Source of the DNA: Amycolatopsis suaedae
Lineage (GTDB): Bacteria; Actinomycetota; Actinomycetes; Mycobacteriales; Pseudonocardiaceae
Direction of reading: 5' to 3'
NCBI RefSeq assembly: GCF_004214935.1
Contig: NZ_SFCC01000018.1
Location: 1 to 64,000 of the forward strand
DNA: 64,000 nt
The number at the start of each line of letters is the position of its first letter. Position 1 is the stretch's first letter. Position numbers and translations under genes: made by a program. The notes under the pieces were generated by a model that saw only the letters and a list, made by a program, of their open reading frames with translations, was not told where the DNA came from and made no database searches. Of the stretch, positions 26,118 through 34,475 are shown piece after piece.

Positions 26118-26420
26118 CTAATCCTGGAGGATTCCGGCATTCACCAGCGCACCGATCCACGAACACATGTCGTCGCGAAGCACCCATGGATCGACCTCCC
26201 AGATGCCCGCCAGCGCGACCGCCGCGTCGCCGACGTTCCAGTGGTGCGAGGTCAGCGCGATCCACATGGCCGTGGCCTCGGTATCCCCGGTCAGCTGGGT
26301 GGCCGAACCCGGAACCGACAGTTCGAGCGAACCGGTGGGGTCCACCTGTACCTGTAGTCCCGCCACCGGTCGCATCCCAGCTGGCTCCCATCCGGTGTGT
26401 GCCCGTGTCATCGGTGTCAT
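26118..26420 (-). CDS. Small PqqD-like (RRE-fold) protein
   Basis: About 100 residues starting at ATG 26420 (MTPMTRAHTG); GTG 26456, which overlaps the stop of LAL-3, is an alternative. The last 65 residues follow the PqqD-like winged-helix pattern: an Ala-Thr-x-Met-Trp turn (ATAMWIALTSHHWNVGDAA), a helix with a spaced ALAGIWEVDP, then a last helix ending in LVNAGILQD. PqqD-like proteins bind peptides in RiPP systems, but no precursor or radical-SAM gene is seen here. Its place inside a regulator operon suggests a regulatory or chaperone role. The assignment is by pattern only. Confidence 0.5.
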   Translation of the reverse strand: MTPMTRAHTGWEPAGMRPVAGLQVQVDPTGSLELSVPGSATQLTGDTEATAMWIALTSHHWNVGDAAVALAGIWEVDPWVLRDDMCSWIGALVNAGILQD

Positions 26421-26442
26421 CCCCGTATTTGTCCCACGCCGG

Positions 26443-29088
26443 TCACCCGGAATCACCTAGGAGCCGGGCCAGGTCGGAACGGCCGGTCACGGCGAGCTTG
26501 CGGTAGATGTTGGTCAGGTGCCATTCGACGGTGCGCTGCGAGACGAGCAGCGTGTCGGCGACCTCCCGGTTGGTCGTGCCCAGTGCCGCCAGCTCGGCGA
26601 CCCGCCGCTCGGCGCTGGTGAGCAGGCCGGTGACGCTGCCGTTCGTGCGGTGCAGCCGTCCCCTCGCGGCCAGCAGCCTGCCGCGGGCGACCGCCGCCAG
26701 CTCGCCGTAACCCGCACGCGTCGCCAGGTCGGTGGCCAGCCGGTAGTGCTTGCGCGCACTGCCGGGATCGCCGTCCCGGCTGCGGACGTCGCCGAGGCGC
26801 AGCTCGGCGCGGACCCGGTAGCCGGGCGCCAGGCGAAGCTCCTGGGTGGCCTCGGCGAGCAGGCCTGCCTCGTCCGCTCCGGCCAGGACCGACCGGGCCA
26901 TCGACAACATCCCCCTGGCGGTGGGCGTGTCCCAGCCGGCCACCAGCCGCTCGCCGTGGCGGACCATCCCCTGCACCAGCCCGGGACTGCCGAGGTCGGC
27001 ACCGAGCAGCGCCGCCTCCAGCCACCAGGGCGCGAAGACCGGATTGGCCGACTCCCACTGGTCCGTCTTCACCCCGCAGGTCATGAAGCGGGTCAGCGCG
27101 TCCTCCGGGCGGCCGTCGGCGAGCGCGAGCCTGGCCCTGGCCATCAGGTACACCGGGTACCGCAGCAGCGATCCGGCCACCTCGGCCGGTTCGACGGTGG
27201 CCAGCACCTCCGCGGCCTCGGCGGAGGCCCCCCGCCGGATCAGCACGGTCGCCAGGACGAGCGGCTGCACACCGGGCATGGCGGACGGCACACCGTCGGT
27301 CAGGTCGTGTGCCCGCCGGGCGTCGGCCAGTGCCGCGTCCGTCGCGTCGCCACAGAACGCGCGGACGCTGAGCGCGTTGGCCAGATCCCACGGGGCTTCC
27401 CGCGGATCGAGGGCGTCCACCGCGCGGTCCAGCGCCTCGCGGGCGACGTCGGTCTCGTCGGCGAGATGGAGCACGAGTGCCGCGCCGGCCCGGCCCCGCG
27501 GCGTGTCCTCCGCCAGCGCCGCCCTGGCCAGCTCGACGGCCGTCCCGACCGGCCCGCCGTCGAGCATCGCGTCCATGGCCGCCATGGCACGGCTCTCGCG
27601 GTGCGCGGCGGCACGCGTGGTAGGCACGTCCCGGTCGCGGACCCTGCGCCGGGCCACCGCGAGCGCCGACTCGTCGTGCCAGCCCAGGCCGAGCAGGGCG
27701 GAGTCGAGCTGGATCCGCAGGTCGTGATCGGGTTCGGCCGCCCCCGCGACGATGGCGGCGTCGAACTCGTCCGACGTCCGGACGAGCAGGCCGACCACCT
27801 CGTCGACCGCGGGCCCGGCGGGCGCGACCCGGCCGAGCTGGACCGCCGCCTTCGCCCGCAGCCGGACGTCGCCCGCGGTGCCGACGACGTCCCGCAGCAC
27901 GGCGTAGGCGGCGTTCGGGTCCTGCCCGCCGAGGACCCGGGCGTGGTCGATCGCCGCCTCGGCGTCGCCGGGATCGGTGTCGACCAGCCGCCGCAGGTAG
28001 CGGGCCGCGGCGCCGAGGTCGCCCTGCCGTTCGGCCCGGGCGGCGGCCTCGGCCAGCGACCGCCGCATCCACGGCTCGGGCAGCCCGGGCAGCGCCATCA
28101 GGTGCTCGGCAGGCGCGATACCGAGGTAGTTGAGCAGGCGCGCGGCACGTGCCCGGTACTCGGCCGGCACCGCCGTCAGCGCCGCGGCCCGGGTGTCCGG
28201 GTGGGTGAGGGCGGTCCGCCCCGTACCGATCAGCCCCTCCGCACGCAGGGCGGGCAGGGCCGCGGCGACCTGCCCGGCCGGCACCGAGCAGAACCCGGCC
28301 AGCAGTTCCTCGTCGGCCCGGCCCAGCACGGCCACCGCCTCGGCCAGCTCCCGGACCGGCCGGGGCAGGCCGTCGATCCGCGCCGCCAGCAGGCCGGGCC
28401 CTAGCCGCCCGGCTCGCCGGGCGGCCGCGGCGCCCGGCCGCAGGCCCTCGGCGTGCAGCCGGGCGAGCAGGGCGGCGGCGACGCCGGGGTAGCCGCCGCT
28501 GTGCTCGGCGATCGCGCAGGCGAACGCCCGGTCGGGCTTCGGCCACCAGCGTGCCGCCAGCTCCGCGACGCCGTCCTCGGTCAGCGGCCCCAGCGGCACG
28601 CGGCGTCCGGCGGCACCGGCTTCGGCCCGCCACGCCGGCAGGGCGCCGCTGCGCTCGGCCAGCACCAGCAGCACCGGCAGGCGTTCCGCCCTGCGGACGA
28701 CCAGCCGGAACGTCTCGAACGACCGGCGATCACACCGGTGCGCGTCGTCGACGAGCAGCACCAGCGCCGTCGCCCCGGCCAGTTCCGCGACCCGCCGGGA
28801 GGCCAGCAACGACACCGGCACCGGGCTGGCGGCCAGATCGCGGCCGAGCAGGCCGCAGACGGCGGAGTAGTCGGCGGCAGGCTCGACGCAGGTCCACCGC
28901 CGCAGCACGGCGTCGCCGACCGAGCCGGCGAACGCGTCGAGCACCGCGGTACGACCGGCGCCCGCCGGGCCGTCCAGCCGGATCACCGCCGCCGCGCGGT
29001 CCCGCCGGCACCGCGCCAGGGCCGCCCGCAGCCCGGCGAGTTCCGCCGCCCGGCCGGCGAGGCCGGCAGCGGCGACGTGTCCGACCAC
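26443..29088 (-). CDS. LAL-family LuxR regulator (LAL-3)
   Basis: An 881-residue LAL protein. The ATPase is at residues 1-230 with Walker A GPAGAGRTA (Arg for Lys) and Walker B LVLLVDDAHRCD. Helical repeats follow, then the LuxR domain (LAALGTTNREVADTLLVSQR, VEWHLTNIYRKLAV). GTG 29088 is chosen because CAGGGG lies 6 nt upstream and the similarity to other LALs begins there; the frame stays open to a TTG at 29217. It leads the operon LAL-3, PqqD-like, LAL-2, LAL-1 and is divergent from the small LuxR protein at 29217. All three LALs lack the Walker A lysine. Confidence 0.87.
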   Translation of the reverse strand: MVGHVAAAGLAGRAAELAGLRAALARCRRDRAAAVIRLDGPAGAGRTAVLDAFAGSVGDAVLRRWTCVEPAADYSAVCGLLGRDLAASPVPVSLLASRRVAELAGATALVLLVDDAHRCDRRSFETFRLVVRRAERLPVLLVLAERSGALPAWRAEAGAAGRRVPLGPLTEDGVAELAARWWPKPDRAFACAIAEHSGGYPGVAAALLARLHAEGLRPGAAAARRAGRLGPGLLAARIDGLPRPVRELAEAVAVLGRADEELLAGFCSVPAGQVAAALPALRAEGLIGTGRTALTHPDTRAAALTAVPAEYRARAARLLNYLGIAPAEHLMALPGLPEPWMRRSLAEAAARAERQGDLGAAARYLRRLVDTDPGDAEAAIDHARVLGGQDPNAAYAVLRDVVGTAGDVRLRAKAAVQLGRVAPAGPAVDEVVGLLVRTSDEFDAAIVAGAAEPDHDLRIQLDSALLGLGWHDESALAVARRRVRDRDVPTTRAAAHRESRAMAAMDAMLDGGPVGTAVELARAALAEDTPRGRAGAALVLHLADETDVAREALDRAVDALDPREAPWDLANALSVRAFCGDATDAALADARRAHDLTDGVPSAMPGVQPLVLATVLIRRGASAEAAEVLATVEPAEVAGSLLRYPVYLMARARLALADGRPEDALTRFMTCGVKTDQWESANPVFAPWWLEAALLGADLGSPGLVQGMVRHGERLVAGWDTPTARGMLSMARSVLAGADEAGLLAEATQELRLAPGYRVRAELRLGDVRSRDGDPGSARKHYRLATDLATRAGYGELAAVARGRLLAARGRLHRTNGSVTGLLTSAERRVAELAALGTTNREVADTLLVSQRTVEWHLTNIYRKLAVTGRSDLARLLGDSG

Positions 29089-29216
29089 GGCGATCCCCTG
29101 CCCTACGTGTCCGGCTGCGCTGCCCGATCCGCCGGCCACGATACCCAGGGTTGCCCGTAGAGAATTTCTTAAGACCGCGCCTCCACGGTGGTGCCCCGCC
29201 AACCGCCGGAGAGCCA

Positions 29217-29789
29217 ATGGAGCCGATCAACGTCGTGGTCTGGGCACCCGACCCGCTGACCAGGGCGGGGCTGTGCGCGTACCTGCGCGCACGGCCCGGG
29301 GTGAACCCGCTGCCGGCTCATGAACTGGCCCGCGCGCGGCTGTTCCTCGCGGCGGTCGACCGCTTCGCCACGTCGGCGCTGCGGGTGCTCGACCACGCCG
29401 CGGGGGTGCCCGCGCTGGTGCTCACCCGCGTCGTCGACGCCGAGCTGCTGCCCGAGCTGGAGCGTCTCGGCGTGGCCGGGCTACTGCCGTTCGACGCACT
29501 GGAAGGAGAACAGCTGATGGACAAGATCACCTCGGCCGCGGCCGGCCACCGCGGCTCGCCGTTGCGCATGCCGAAGGGCGGCGCGCCCGCCGGGGGCCGC
29601 GAGCTGACCCCCCGCGAGCTCGCGGTGGTCCGCCTCATGTCGGAGGGCTGGAGCACGAGCGACATCGGGCACAAGCTCGGCTGTTCCGAGCGTGCCGTGA
29701 AGGGCGTCGTCGCCGACGTCGTGGCGGTGCTGCGGTCGCAGAACCGTCCGGAACCGATGACGAAGGCGATGCTCTCCGCACTCGGCTGA
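29217..29789 (+). CDS. Small LuxR regulator with receiver-like N-terminus
   Basis: A 190-residue protein. The first 110 residues look like a receiver domain (INVVVWAPDPLTRAGLCAYL, ALVLTRVVD, GVAGLLPFDA), but the phospho-acceptor Asp pocket is not convincing, so it may be an atypical receiver that is not phosphorylated. A LuxR helix-turn-helix follows at about 130-180 (ELTPRELAVVRLMSEGWSTS, VKGVVADVVAVL). ATG 29217 has GGAGAG upstream. It reads away from the LAL operon. No partner kinase is nearby. The target is unknown. Confidence 0.8.
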   Translation: MEPINVVVWAPDPLTRAGLCAYLRARPGVNPLPAHELARARLFLAAVDRFATSALRVLDHAAGVPALVLTRVVDAELLPELERLGVAGLLPFDALEGEQLMDKITSAAAGHRGSPLRMPKGGAPAGGRELTPRELAVVRLMSEGWSTSDIGHKLGCSERAVKGVVADVVAVLRSQNRPEPMTKAMLSALG

Positions 29790-29876
29790 CCCCCCTCAGC
29801 GACACTCGGAACGCGCCCGGCGTGGCCCATCCGCAAGAATGGCCCGCGGACCGGTTCCGAGGAGACGGGGTGCGCG

Positions 29877-31142
29877 ATGGCTGGCAGGCGGGCGTGGACG
29901 GCCGTGCTGGCCGTACTCGCGGTCCTGGGGGCGGTGCCGGCCTGCTCGGCCGGGCCGGGTGAGCGCACCCGGCTGACCGTCGCGACGTTCGGCGAGTTCG
30001 GCTACGAGGCCCTCTTCGACGAGTACGAGTCGCTACACCCGGACATCGAGATCGTCGGCAGGGTCGCCGACTTCGAGAGCCACCACCGGGGGCTGGTCAC
30101 CCAGCTCGCCGGAGGCGGCGGCGCCGCCGACATCGTGGCCATCGAGGAGCAGTACGTTCCGCGCCTGCGGCAGTCGAAGGACAAGCTCGTCGACCTCGGC
30201 CGGTTCGGCGCCCACGAGCTGCGCGGGCAGTGGGCGCCGTGGAAGTGGGACCAGGGGGTGACCGACGGCGGGAGGTTCGTCCTCGGCCTCGGCACCGACA
30301 TGGGCGGGCTCGCGTTGTGTTACCGGCGCGACCTGTTCGAGCGCGCCGGGCTGCCCACCGACCGCGCCCAGGTGGCCGCGCTCATGCCGACCTGGGAGGC
30401 CTACCTCGACGTCGCCGGCAGGTTCGCCGCGGCCGGAACCGGCGCGAAGTTCGCCGACTCGGCCGGCACCGTCTACGCGGCGATTCTCAACCAGGCCCCG
30501 GAGAACTACTTCGCCGCCGACGGCGACCGGTTCATCGCCGACACCAACCCGAACGTCCGCAGGGCGTTCGACATCGCGGGCACGCTCGGCGAACGCGGGC
30601 AGACGGCCAGGGTCACGACGTTCACCCAGACCTGGAACGCGGCGATCAAGCAGGGATCGTTCGCCACCATCGCCTGCCCGGCCTGGCAGCTCAAGCTCAT
30701 CCGGGAGGCGGCGGGGCCCGCCGACGCGGGCAAGTGGGACGTCACCACCGTGCCCGGCGGCGCGGGCAACCAGGGCGGCTCGTTCCTGAGCCTGCCCGCC
30801 CAGGGCGAGCACCAGCAGCAGGCCTACGACCTGGCCCGCTGGCTGACCGCACCGGAGCAGCAGAAGAAACTGTTCCTTTCCGAGGGCATCCTGTCCAGCC
30901 AGCCCGCCGTGTACCGCGACCCGGACGTGCTCGGCAAGACCGACCCGTACTTCAGCGGCGCACCGACCGGGCAGCTGTTCGCCAGCTCGGCCGACCGCCT
31001 GCGCCCGGTCTACCGCGGTACCGCCGACGCCGAGGTACGGCCGGAATTCGGCAGGGCGCTGGGCCGGATCGAGGACGGCAAGCAGACCATCGCGCAGGCG
31101 TGGGAGGAGGCCGTCCGCCTGGCCCGCGAGGCCGCCGGATAG
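29877..31142 (+). CDS. Sugar ABC transporter substrate-binding lipoprotein
   Basis: A 421-residue family 1 extracellular solute-binding protein. The N-terminus is a lipoprotein signal with Cys23 in AVPACSAG, so it should be anchored outside the membrane. The mature part has the bilobed carbohydrate-binding pattern (LTVATFGEFGY near the start, SFLSLPAQGEHQQQAYDLARW near the end). GAGGAG precedes ATG. It begins an operon with two permeases and a GH1 glucosidase, pointing to uptake of a beta-glucoside or cello-oligosaccharide. No ATPase gene is present; actinomycetes often share one MsiK-type ATPase among such importers. Confidence 0.9.
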   Translation: MAGRRAWTAVLAVLAVLGAVPACSAGPGERTRLTVATFGEFGYEALFDEYESLHPDIEIVGRVADFESHHRGLVTQLAGGGGAADIVAIEEQYVPRLRQSKDKLVDLGRFGAHELRGQWAPWKWDQGVTDGGRFVLGLGTDMGGLALCYRRDLFERAGLPTDRAQVAALMPTWEAYLDVAGRFAAAGTGAKFADSAGTVYAAILNQAPENYFAADGDRFIADTNPNVRRAFDIAGTLGERGQTARVTTFTQTWNAAIKQGSFATIACPAWQLKLIREAAGPADAGKWDVTTVPGGAGNQGGSFLSLPAQGEHQQQAYDLARWLTAPEQQKKLFLSEGILSSQPAVYRDPDVLGKTDPYFSGAPTGQLFASSADRLRPVYRGTADAEVRPEFGRALGRIEDGKQTIAQAWEEAVRLAREAAG

Positions 31143-31145
31143 CCG

Positions 31146-32027
31146 ATGCGCAGGCTCACCCCGCTGCTGTTCGTCGCACCGTTCTTCGCGCTGTACGCGG
31201 TGTTCGGCGTGTTCCCGCTGTTCTACACCGCCTGGATCTCGCTGCGGGACTGGCATCTGCTGAACGGCGACCAGGGTTTCCTCGGCCTGGCCAACTACGC
31301 CGACCTGCTGGGCGATCCCGGTTTCTGGCGGGCACTGACCAACACGGTCAGCATCTTCGTGCTGGCCGTGGTCCCGCAGTTGCTCGCCGCGCTGGGTATC
31401 GCGGCCCTGCTGAACCGGCCGCTGCGCGGCGGGATGTTCTGGCGTACCGGGATCCTGCTGCCGCACCTGGTGTCGGTGGTGGCGGTCGCGCTGGTGTTCA
31501 GCCAGTTGTTCGGCCGGGACTTCGGGCTGGTGAACTGGGTTCTCGGGCTGTTCGGGGCGGACCCGGTCTCCTGGCAGTCGCACACCTGGTCCTCGCACCT
31601 GGCGATCGCCACGATGGTGATGTGGCGGTGGACCGGCTACGACGCGTTGATCCTGCTGGCCGCCATGCGGACCGTGCCGGACGAGCTGCGGGAGGCAGCC
31701 GAGCTGGACGGCGCGTCGCGGTGGCGGGCGTTCTGGTCGGTGACCGTGCCGGCGATCCGGCCGACGCTGGTCTTCGTCGTGATCACCTCGACCATCGGTG
31801 GCCTGCAGCTGTTCACCGAGCCGCTGATGTTCGACGACACCGGCACCGGTGGCGGCGGCAACGACCGGCAGTTCCAGACGCTGGCGATGTACCTGTACGA
31901 GAAGGGATTTCTCGCCTTCGACGCCGGCTACGCGGCCGCCGTCGGCTGGGTGCTGGTGGTCCTGTCGGTCCTGCTGGCCGTGGTCAACGTCCGCCTGGTA
32001 CGGCGCTTCACCGGCGGTGGCCCGTGA
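31146..32027 (+). CDS. Sugar ABC transporter permease (MalF-type)
   Basis: A 293-residue membrane protein with six predicted helices. The cytoplasmic EAA loop that contacts the ATPase reads EAAELDGASRWRAFWSVTVP. It starts 3 nt after the binding-protein stop and its TGA overlaps the GTG of the second permease. It forms the inner-membrane channel with that partner. Confidence 0.9.
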   Translation: MRRLTPLLFVAPFFALYAVFGVFPLFYTAWISLRDWHLLNGDQGFLGLANYADLLGDPGFWRALTNTVSIFVLAVVPQLLAALGIAALLNRPLRGGMFWRTGILLPHLVSVVAVALVFSQLFGRDFGLVNWVLGLFGADPVSWQSHTWSSHLAIATMVMWRWTGYDALILLAAMRTVPDELREAAELDGASRWRAFWSVTVPAIRPTLVFVVITSTIGGLQLFTEPLMFDDTGTGGGGNDRQFQTLAMYLYEKGFLAFDAGYAAAVGWVLVVLSVLLAVVNVRLVRRFTGGGP

Positions 32028-32926
32028 GGCGGGTGGCCCCGATCCTGCTGGCCGGGGTGCTGGTGGTGTCGATGTTCCCGCTGTACTGGTCGGTGGTGGT
32101 CGCCTCCCGCGACGAGTCGGTGGTCGGCGACCGGGTGCCGGAGCTGGTGCCCGGCGGGCACCTGCTGGACAACATCGGCCGGGTGTTCGACACCGTGGAC
32201 TTCTGGCTGGCCATGCAGAACTCGCTGATCGTGGCGACGACGGTGACCGTGGCCAACGCGCTGCTGTCCAGCCTCGCCGGGTTCGCCTTCGCCCGCCTGC
32301 GTTTCCCCGGCCGCGACTCGCTGTTCCTGCTGGTGATCGGGACGGCGATGGTGCCGGCGCAGCTCGGGCTCGTCCCGCTGTACCTGGTGGTCGGTGAACT
32401 CGGCTGGTACGGCAGGCTGGAGGCGGTCATCGTGCCCGCGCTGGTCAGCGCGTTCAGCGTGTTCTGGATGCGGCAGGCGTGCGAGGAGGCCGTCCCGGCC
32501 GAGCTGGTCGACGCGGCCACTGTGGACGGCTGTTCCCGGTGGCGGATCTACTGGAACGTCGCGCTCCCGCAACTGCGCCCGCACCTGGCGGCGCTGTCCA
32601 CGCTGACGTTCGCCGCGGCCTGGAACGACTTCTTCTGGCCACTGGTCGTGCTGGACCCGCACGAGTACCCGACCGTGCAGGTCGCGCTGGCACGGCTCGC
32701 CAGCGGCTACTTCACCGACCACTCGCTGATGCTGGCCGCGGCGACCCTGGCGATCCTGCCGGTGCTCGTGCTTTTCCTGTTGTTGTCCCGATATGTTGTG
32801 ACCGGGTTGACGAAAGGGACGCTCGATGACGCGCGCCATGCTCCAGTTTCCCAGGGACTTCCTCTGGGGCGCCGCGACCGCCTCGTACCAGGTCGAGGGC
32901 GGCGCCACCGCCGACGGCAGGGGTAG
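32024..32926 (+). CDS. Sugar ABC transporter permease (MalG-type), extended C-terminus
   Basis: A 300-residue membrane protein starting at GTG 32024, coupled to the first permease. The EAA loop reads DAATVDGCSRWRIYWNVALP. Family members usually end a few residues after the YVVTGLTKG block (here at about 32820). This frame has no stop there and runs about 35 codons into the next gene, overlapping the beta-glucosidase start by 101 bases. The extra tail is Arg-rich and looks like read-through of the glucosidase sequence in another frame. Loss of the original stop by a small indel is likely. Confidence 0.87.
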   Translation: MRRVAPILLAGVLVVSMFPLYWSVVVASRDESVVGDRVPELVPGGHLLDNIGRVFDTVDFWLAMQNSLIVATTVTVANALLSSLAGFAFARLRFPGRDSLFLLVIGTAMVPAQLGLVPLYLVVGELGWYGRLEAVIVPALVSAFSVFWMRQACEEAVPAELVDAATVDGCSRWRIYWNVALPQLRPHLAALSTLTFAAAWNDFFWPLVVLDPHEYPTVQVALARLASGYFTDHSLMLAAATLAILPVLVLFLLLSRYVVTGLTKGTLDDARHAPVSQGLPLGRRDRLVPGRGRRHRRRQG

Positions 32927-34214
32927 TTCCATCTGGGACGCCTTCACCAGGGTGAACGGCGCGATCGCCGACGGCGCCAGCGGCGACGTCGCCTGCGACC
33001 ACTTCCACCGCTACGCCGAGGACGTCGCGCTGATGGCCGAACTCGGCCTGCCCGCGTACCGCTTCTCGATCGCGTGGTCGCGGGTGATGCCCGACGGCGC
33101 GACGCCGTCGCCGCGCGGGCTCGACTTCTACCACCGGCTGACCGACGAGCTGCTGGCCAACGGGATCGAGCCGGTGGTCACGCTCTACCACTGGGATCTG
33201 CCGCAGGCGGTCGAGGACGACGGCGGCTGGCTCGACCGCGACACCGCCGCCCGCTTCGCCGACTACGCCGCGCATGTCCACAGTGGACTCGCCGACCGGG
33301 TCGACCGCTGGACCACGATCAACGAGCCGTTCTGCGCGGCCTTCCTCGGCTACGGCAGCGGCGTGCACGCCCCCGGCCGTACCGACAAGGCCGCCGCGCT
33401 GGTCGCCGGGCACCACCTGATGCTGGCGCACGGCCGGGCGATGCGGGCGCTGCGCTCCCAGGCGCGGCCGGGCGACTCGCTGTCCATCGCGTTGAACTTC
33501 TCCCCCGCCATCGCCGACGGCGACACCGCCGCGCACCGGGAGGCGGCCCGCAAGTTCGACGGCATCCACAACCGGTTCTTCCTGGACCCCTTGCTGGGCA
33601 AGGGTTATCCCGACGACGTACTGGCCGACGTCGAGCACCTGCCCGGCCTGCGCGACGCGATCGCCGACGGCGACCTCGAGGTGCTGGCCGAACCGATCGA
33701 CTGGCTCGGCGTGAACTACTACGCCCCCACCAGGGTCACGCCGCTGGACGACCCGAGGGCGGCCAGCAACTGCCCGCTGCCCGGCCTGCTGGGCATGGAT
33801 GTGCTGCCCCCGCGGGGAAAACTGACCTCGTTCGGCTGGGAGCAGGCGCCGGACTCGTTCACCGACCTGCTGTGCTGGCTCGACGAGTACACCGGCATCC
33901 CGCTCGTCGTCGCGGAGAACGGCGCCGCGTTCACCGACACGGTGTCCGCCGACGGCGCCGTGCACGACCCGGAACGGGCCGACTACTACACCGAGCACCT
34001 GCGGGCCGTGCACCGGGCGGTCAGCAGGGGCGCCGACGTGCGGGGCTACCTGGCCTGGTCACTGCTGGACAACTTCGAGTGGGCGATGGGCTACACGCAG
34101 CGGTTCGGGCTGGTGCACGTCGACTTCGACACGCTGCGCCGCACGGTGAAGGACAGCGGCCGCCACTTCAGCCGCATCATCGCGGCCAATGCCGTGCCGG
34201 CCGCGAGCACGTGA
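32826..34214 (+). CDS. GH1 beta-glucosidase
   Basis: A 462-residue family 1 glycoside hydrolase that cleaves beta-glucosides with retention. The acid/base Glu167 is in TINEPF and the nucleophile Glu364 is in VVAENGAAF; PRDFLWGAATASYQVEG opens the barrel. There is no signal peptide, so it acts inside the cell on what the upstream importer brings in. Its stop codon (TGA 34212-34214) lies inside a family C repeat. Its place in a cluster with glycosyltransferases also allows a role in deglucosylating a protected intermediate, though that usually happens outside the cell. Confidence 0.93.
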   Translation: MTRAMLQFPRDFLWGAATASYQVEGGATADGRGSSIWDAFTRVNGAIADGASGDVACDHFHRYAEDVALMAELGLPAYRFSIAWSRVMPDGATPSPRGLDFYHRLTDELLANGIEPVVTLYHWDLPQAVEDDGGWLDRDTAARFADYAAHVHSGLADRVDRWTTINEPFCAAFLGYGSGVHAPGRTDKAAALVAGHHLMLAHGRAMRALRSQARPGDSLSIALNFSPAIADGDTAAHREAARKFDGIHNRFFLDPLLGKGYPDDVLADVEHLPGLRDAIADGDLEVLAEPIDWLGVNYYAPTRVTPLDDPRAASNCPLPGLLGMDVLPPRGKLTSFGWEQAPDSFTDLLCWLDEYTGIPLVVAENGAAFTDTVSADGAVHDPERADYYTEHLRAVHRAVSRGADVRGYLAWSLLDNFEWAMGYTQRFGLVHVDFDTLRRTVKDSGRHFSRIIAANAVPAAST

Positions 34215-34240
34215 AGGCCACCTTCATCACGTGAGACGTC
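34208..34240. repeat. Repeat family C copy at the glucosidase stop codon
   Basis: CACGTGAAGGCCACCTTCAT followed by CACGTGAGACGTC. The TGA inside GCACGTGAAGG is the stop of the GH1 gene, whose last residues are S-T. The SARP gene at 34472 ends with the same bases in its own family C copy. A full copy is also at 51523-51575. Confidence 0.75.
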
Positions 34241-34270
34241 AGGGCTCCGGCAAAGTCCGGGTGCTGTGTG

Positions 34271-34321
34271 CCCCCAATGTGGCATTGGGGTACTTGAACT
34301 CCCCCAATGTGGCATTGGGGG
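34271..34321. repeat. Repeat family A, second pair
   Basis: Two copies of CCCCCAATGTGGCATTGGGG are separated by TACTTGAACT and preceded by GGGTGCTGTGTG. This is the inverted counterpart of 142-205. The gap 34215-34471 holds this pair and two family C copies and no gene. Confidence 0.85.
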
Positions 34322-34430
34322 AGTTCGCCGGTGGCCGGGGTTGTCTCGTTCGTGGCGACCGGTGAGGCTGCCGAGCCTGCTGTGACCACTGAGGCTGCCG
34401 GGGCCGTGACACCGGGACCGCAAAGCTCGT

Positions 34431-34475
34431 AAAGGCCACCTTCATCACATGAGACGTAATGAAGGTGGCCTTCAC
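34431..34475. terminator. Family C hairpin between convergent genes
   Basis: The arms AAAGGCCACCTTCAT and ATGAAGGTGGCCTT pair over 14 bp around a 13-nt loop. The SARP gene stop (34472-34474 on the minus strand) is in the right-hand edge. It probably ends transcription from both the glucosidase and the SARP side. Confidence 0.7.

Noticed and set aside
26118..26140. CTGGAGGATTCC resembling the operator box at 10974
   Set aside because: It lies within the last codons of the PqqD-like gene, and its second half does not match.
29089..29217. Longer LAL-3 protein from TTG 29217
   Set aside because: The extra residues lack similarity to LAL proteins; GTG 29088 has a ribosome-binding site and matches the family start.
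32826..34214. GH1 enzyme as a secreted macrolide-reactivating glucosidase like OleR
   Set aside because: No signal peptide is present and it is coupled to an importer, so intracellular sugar use is more likely.
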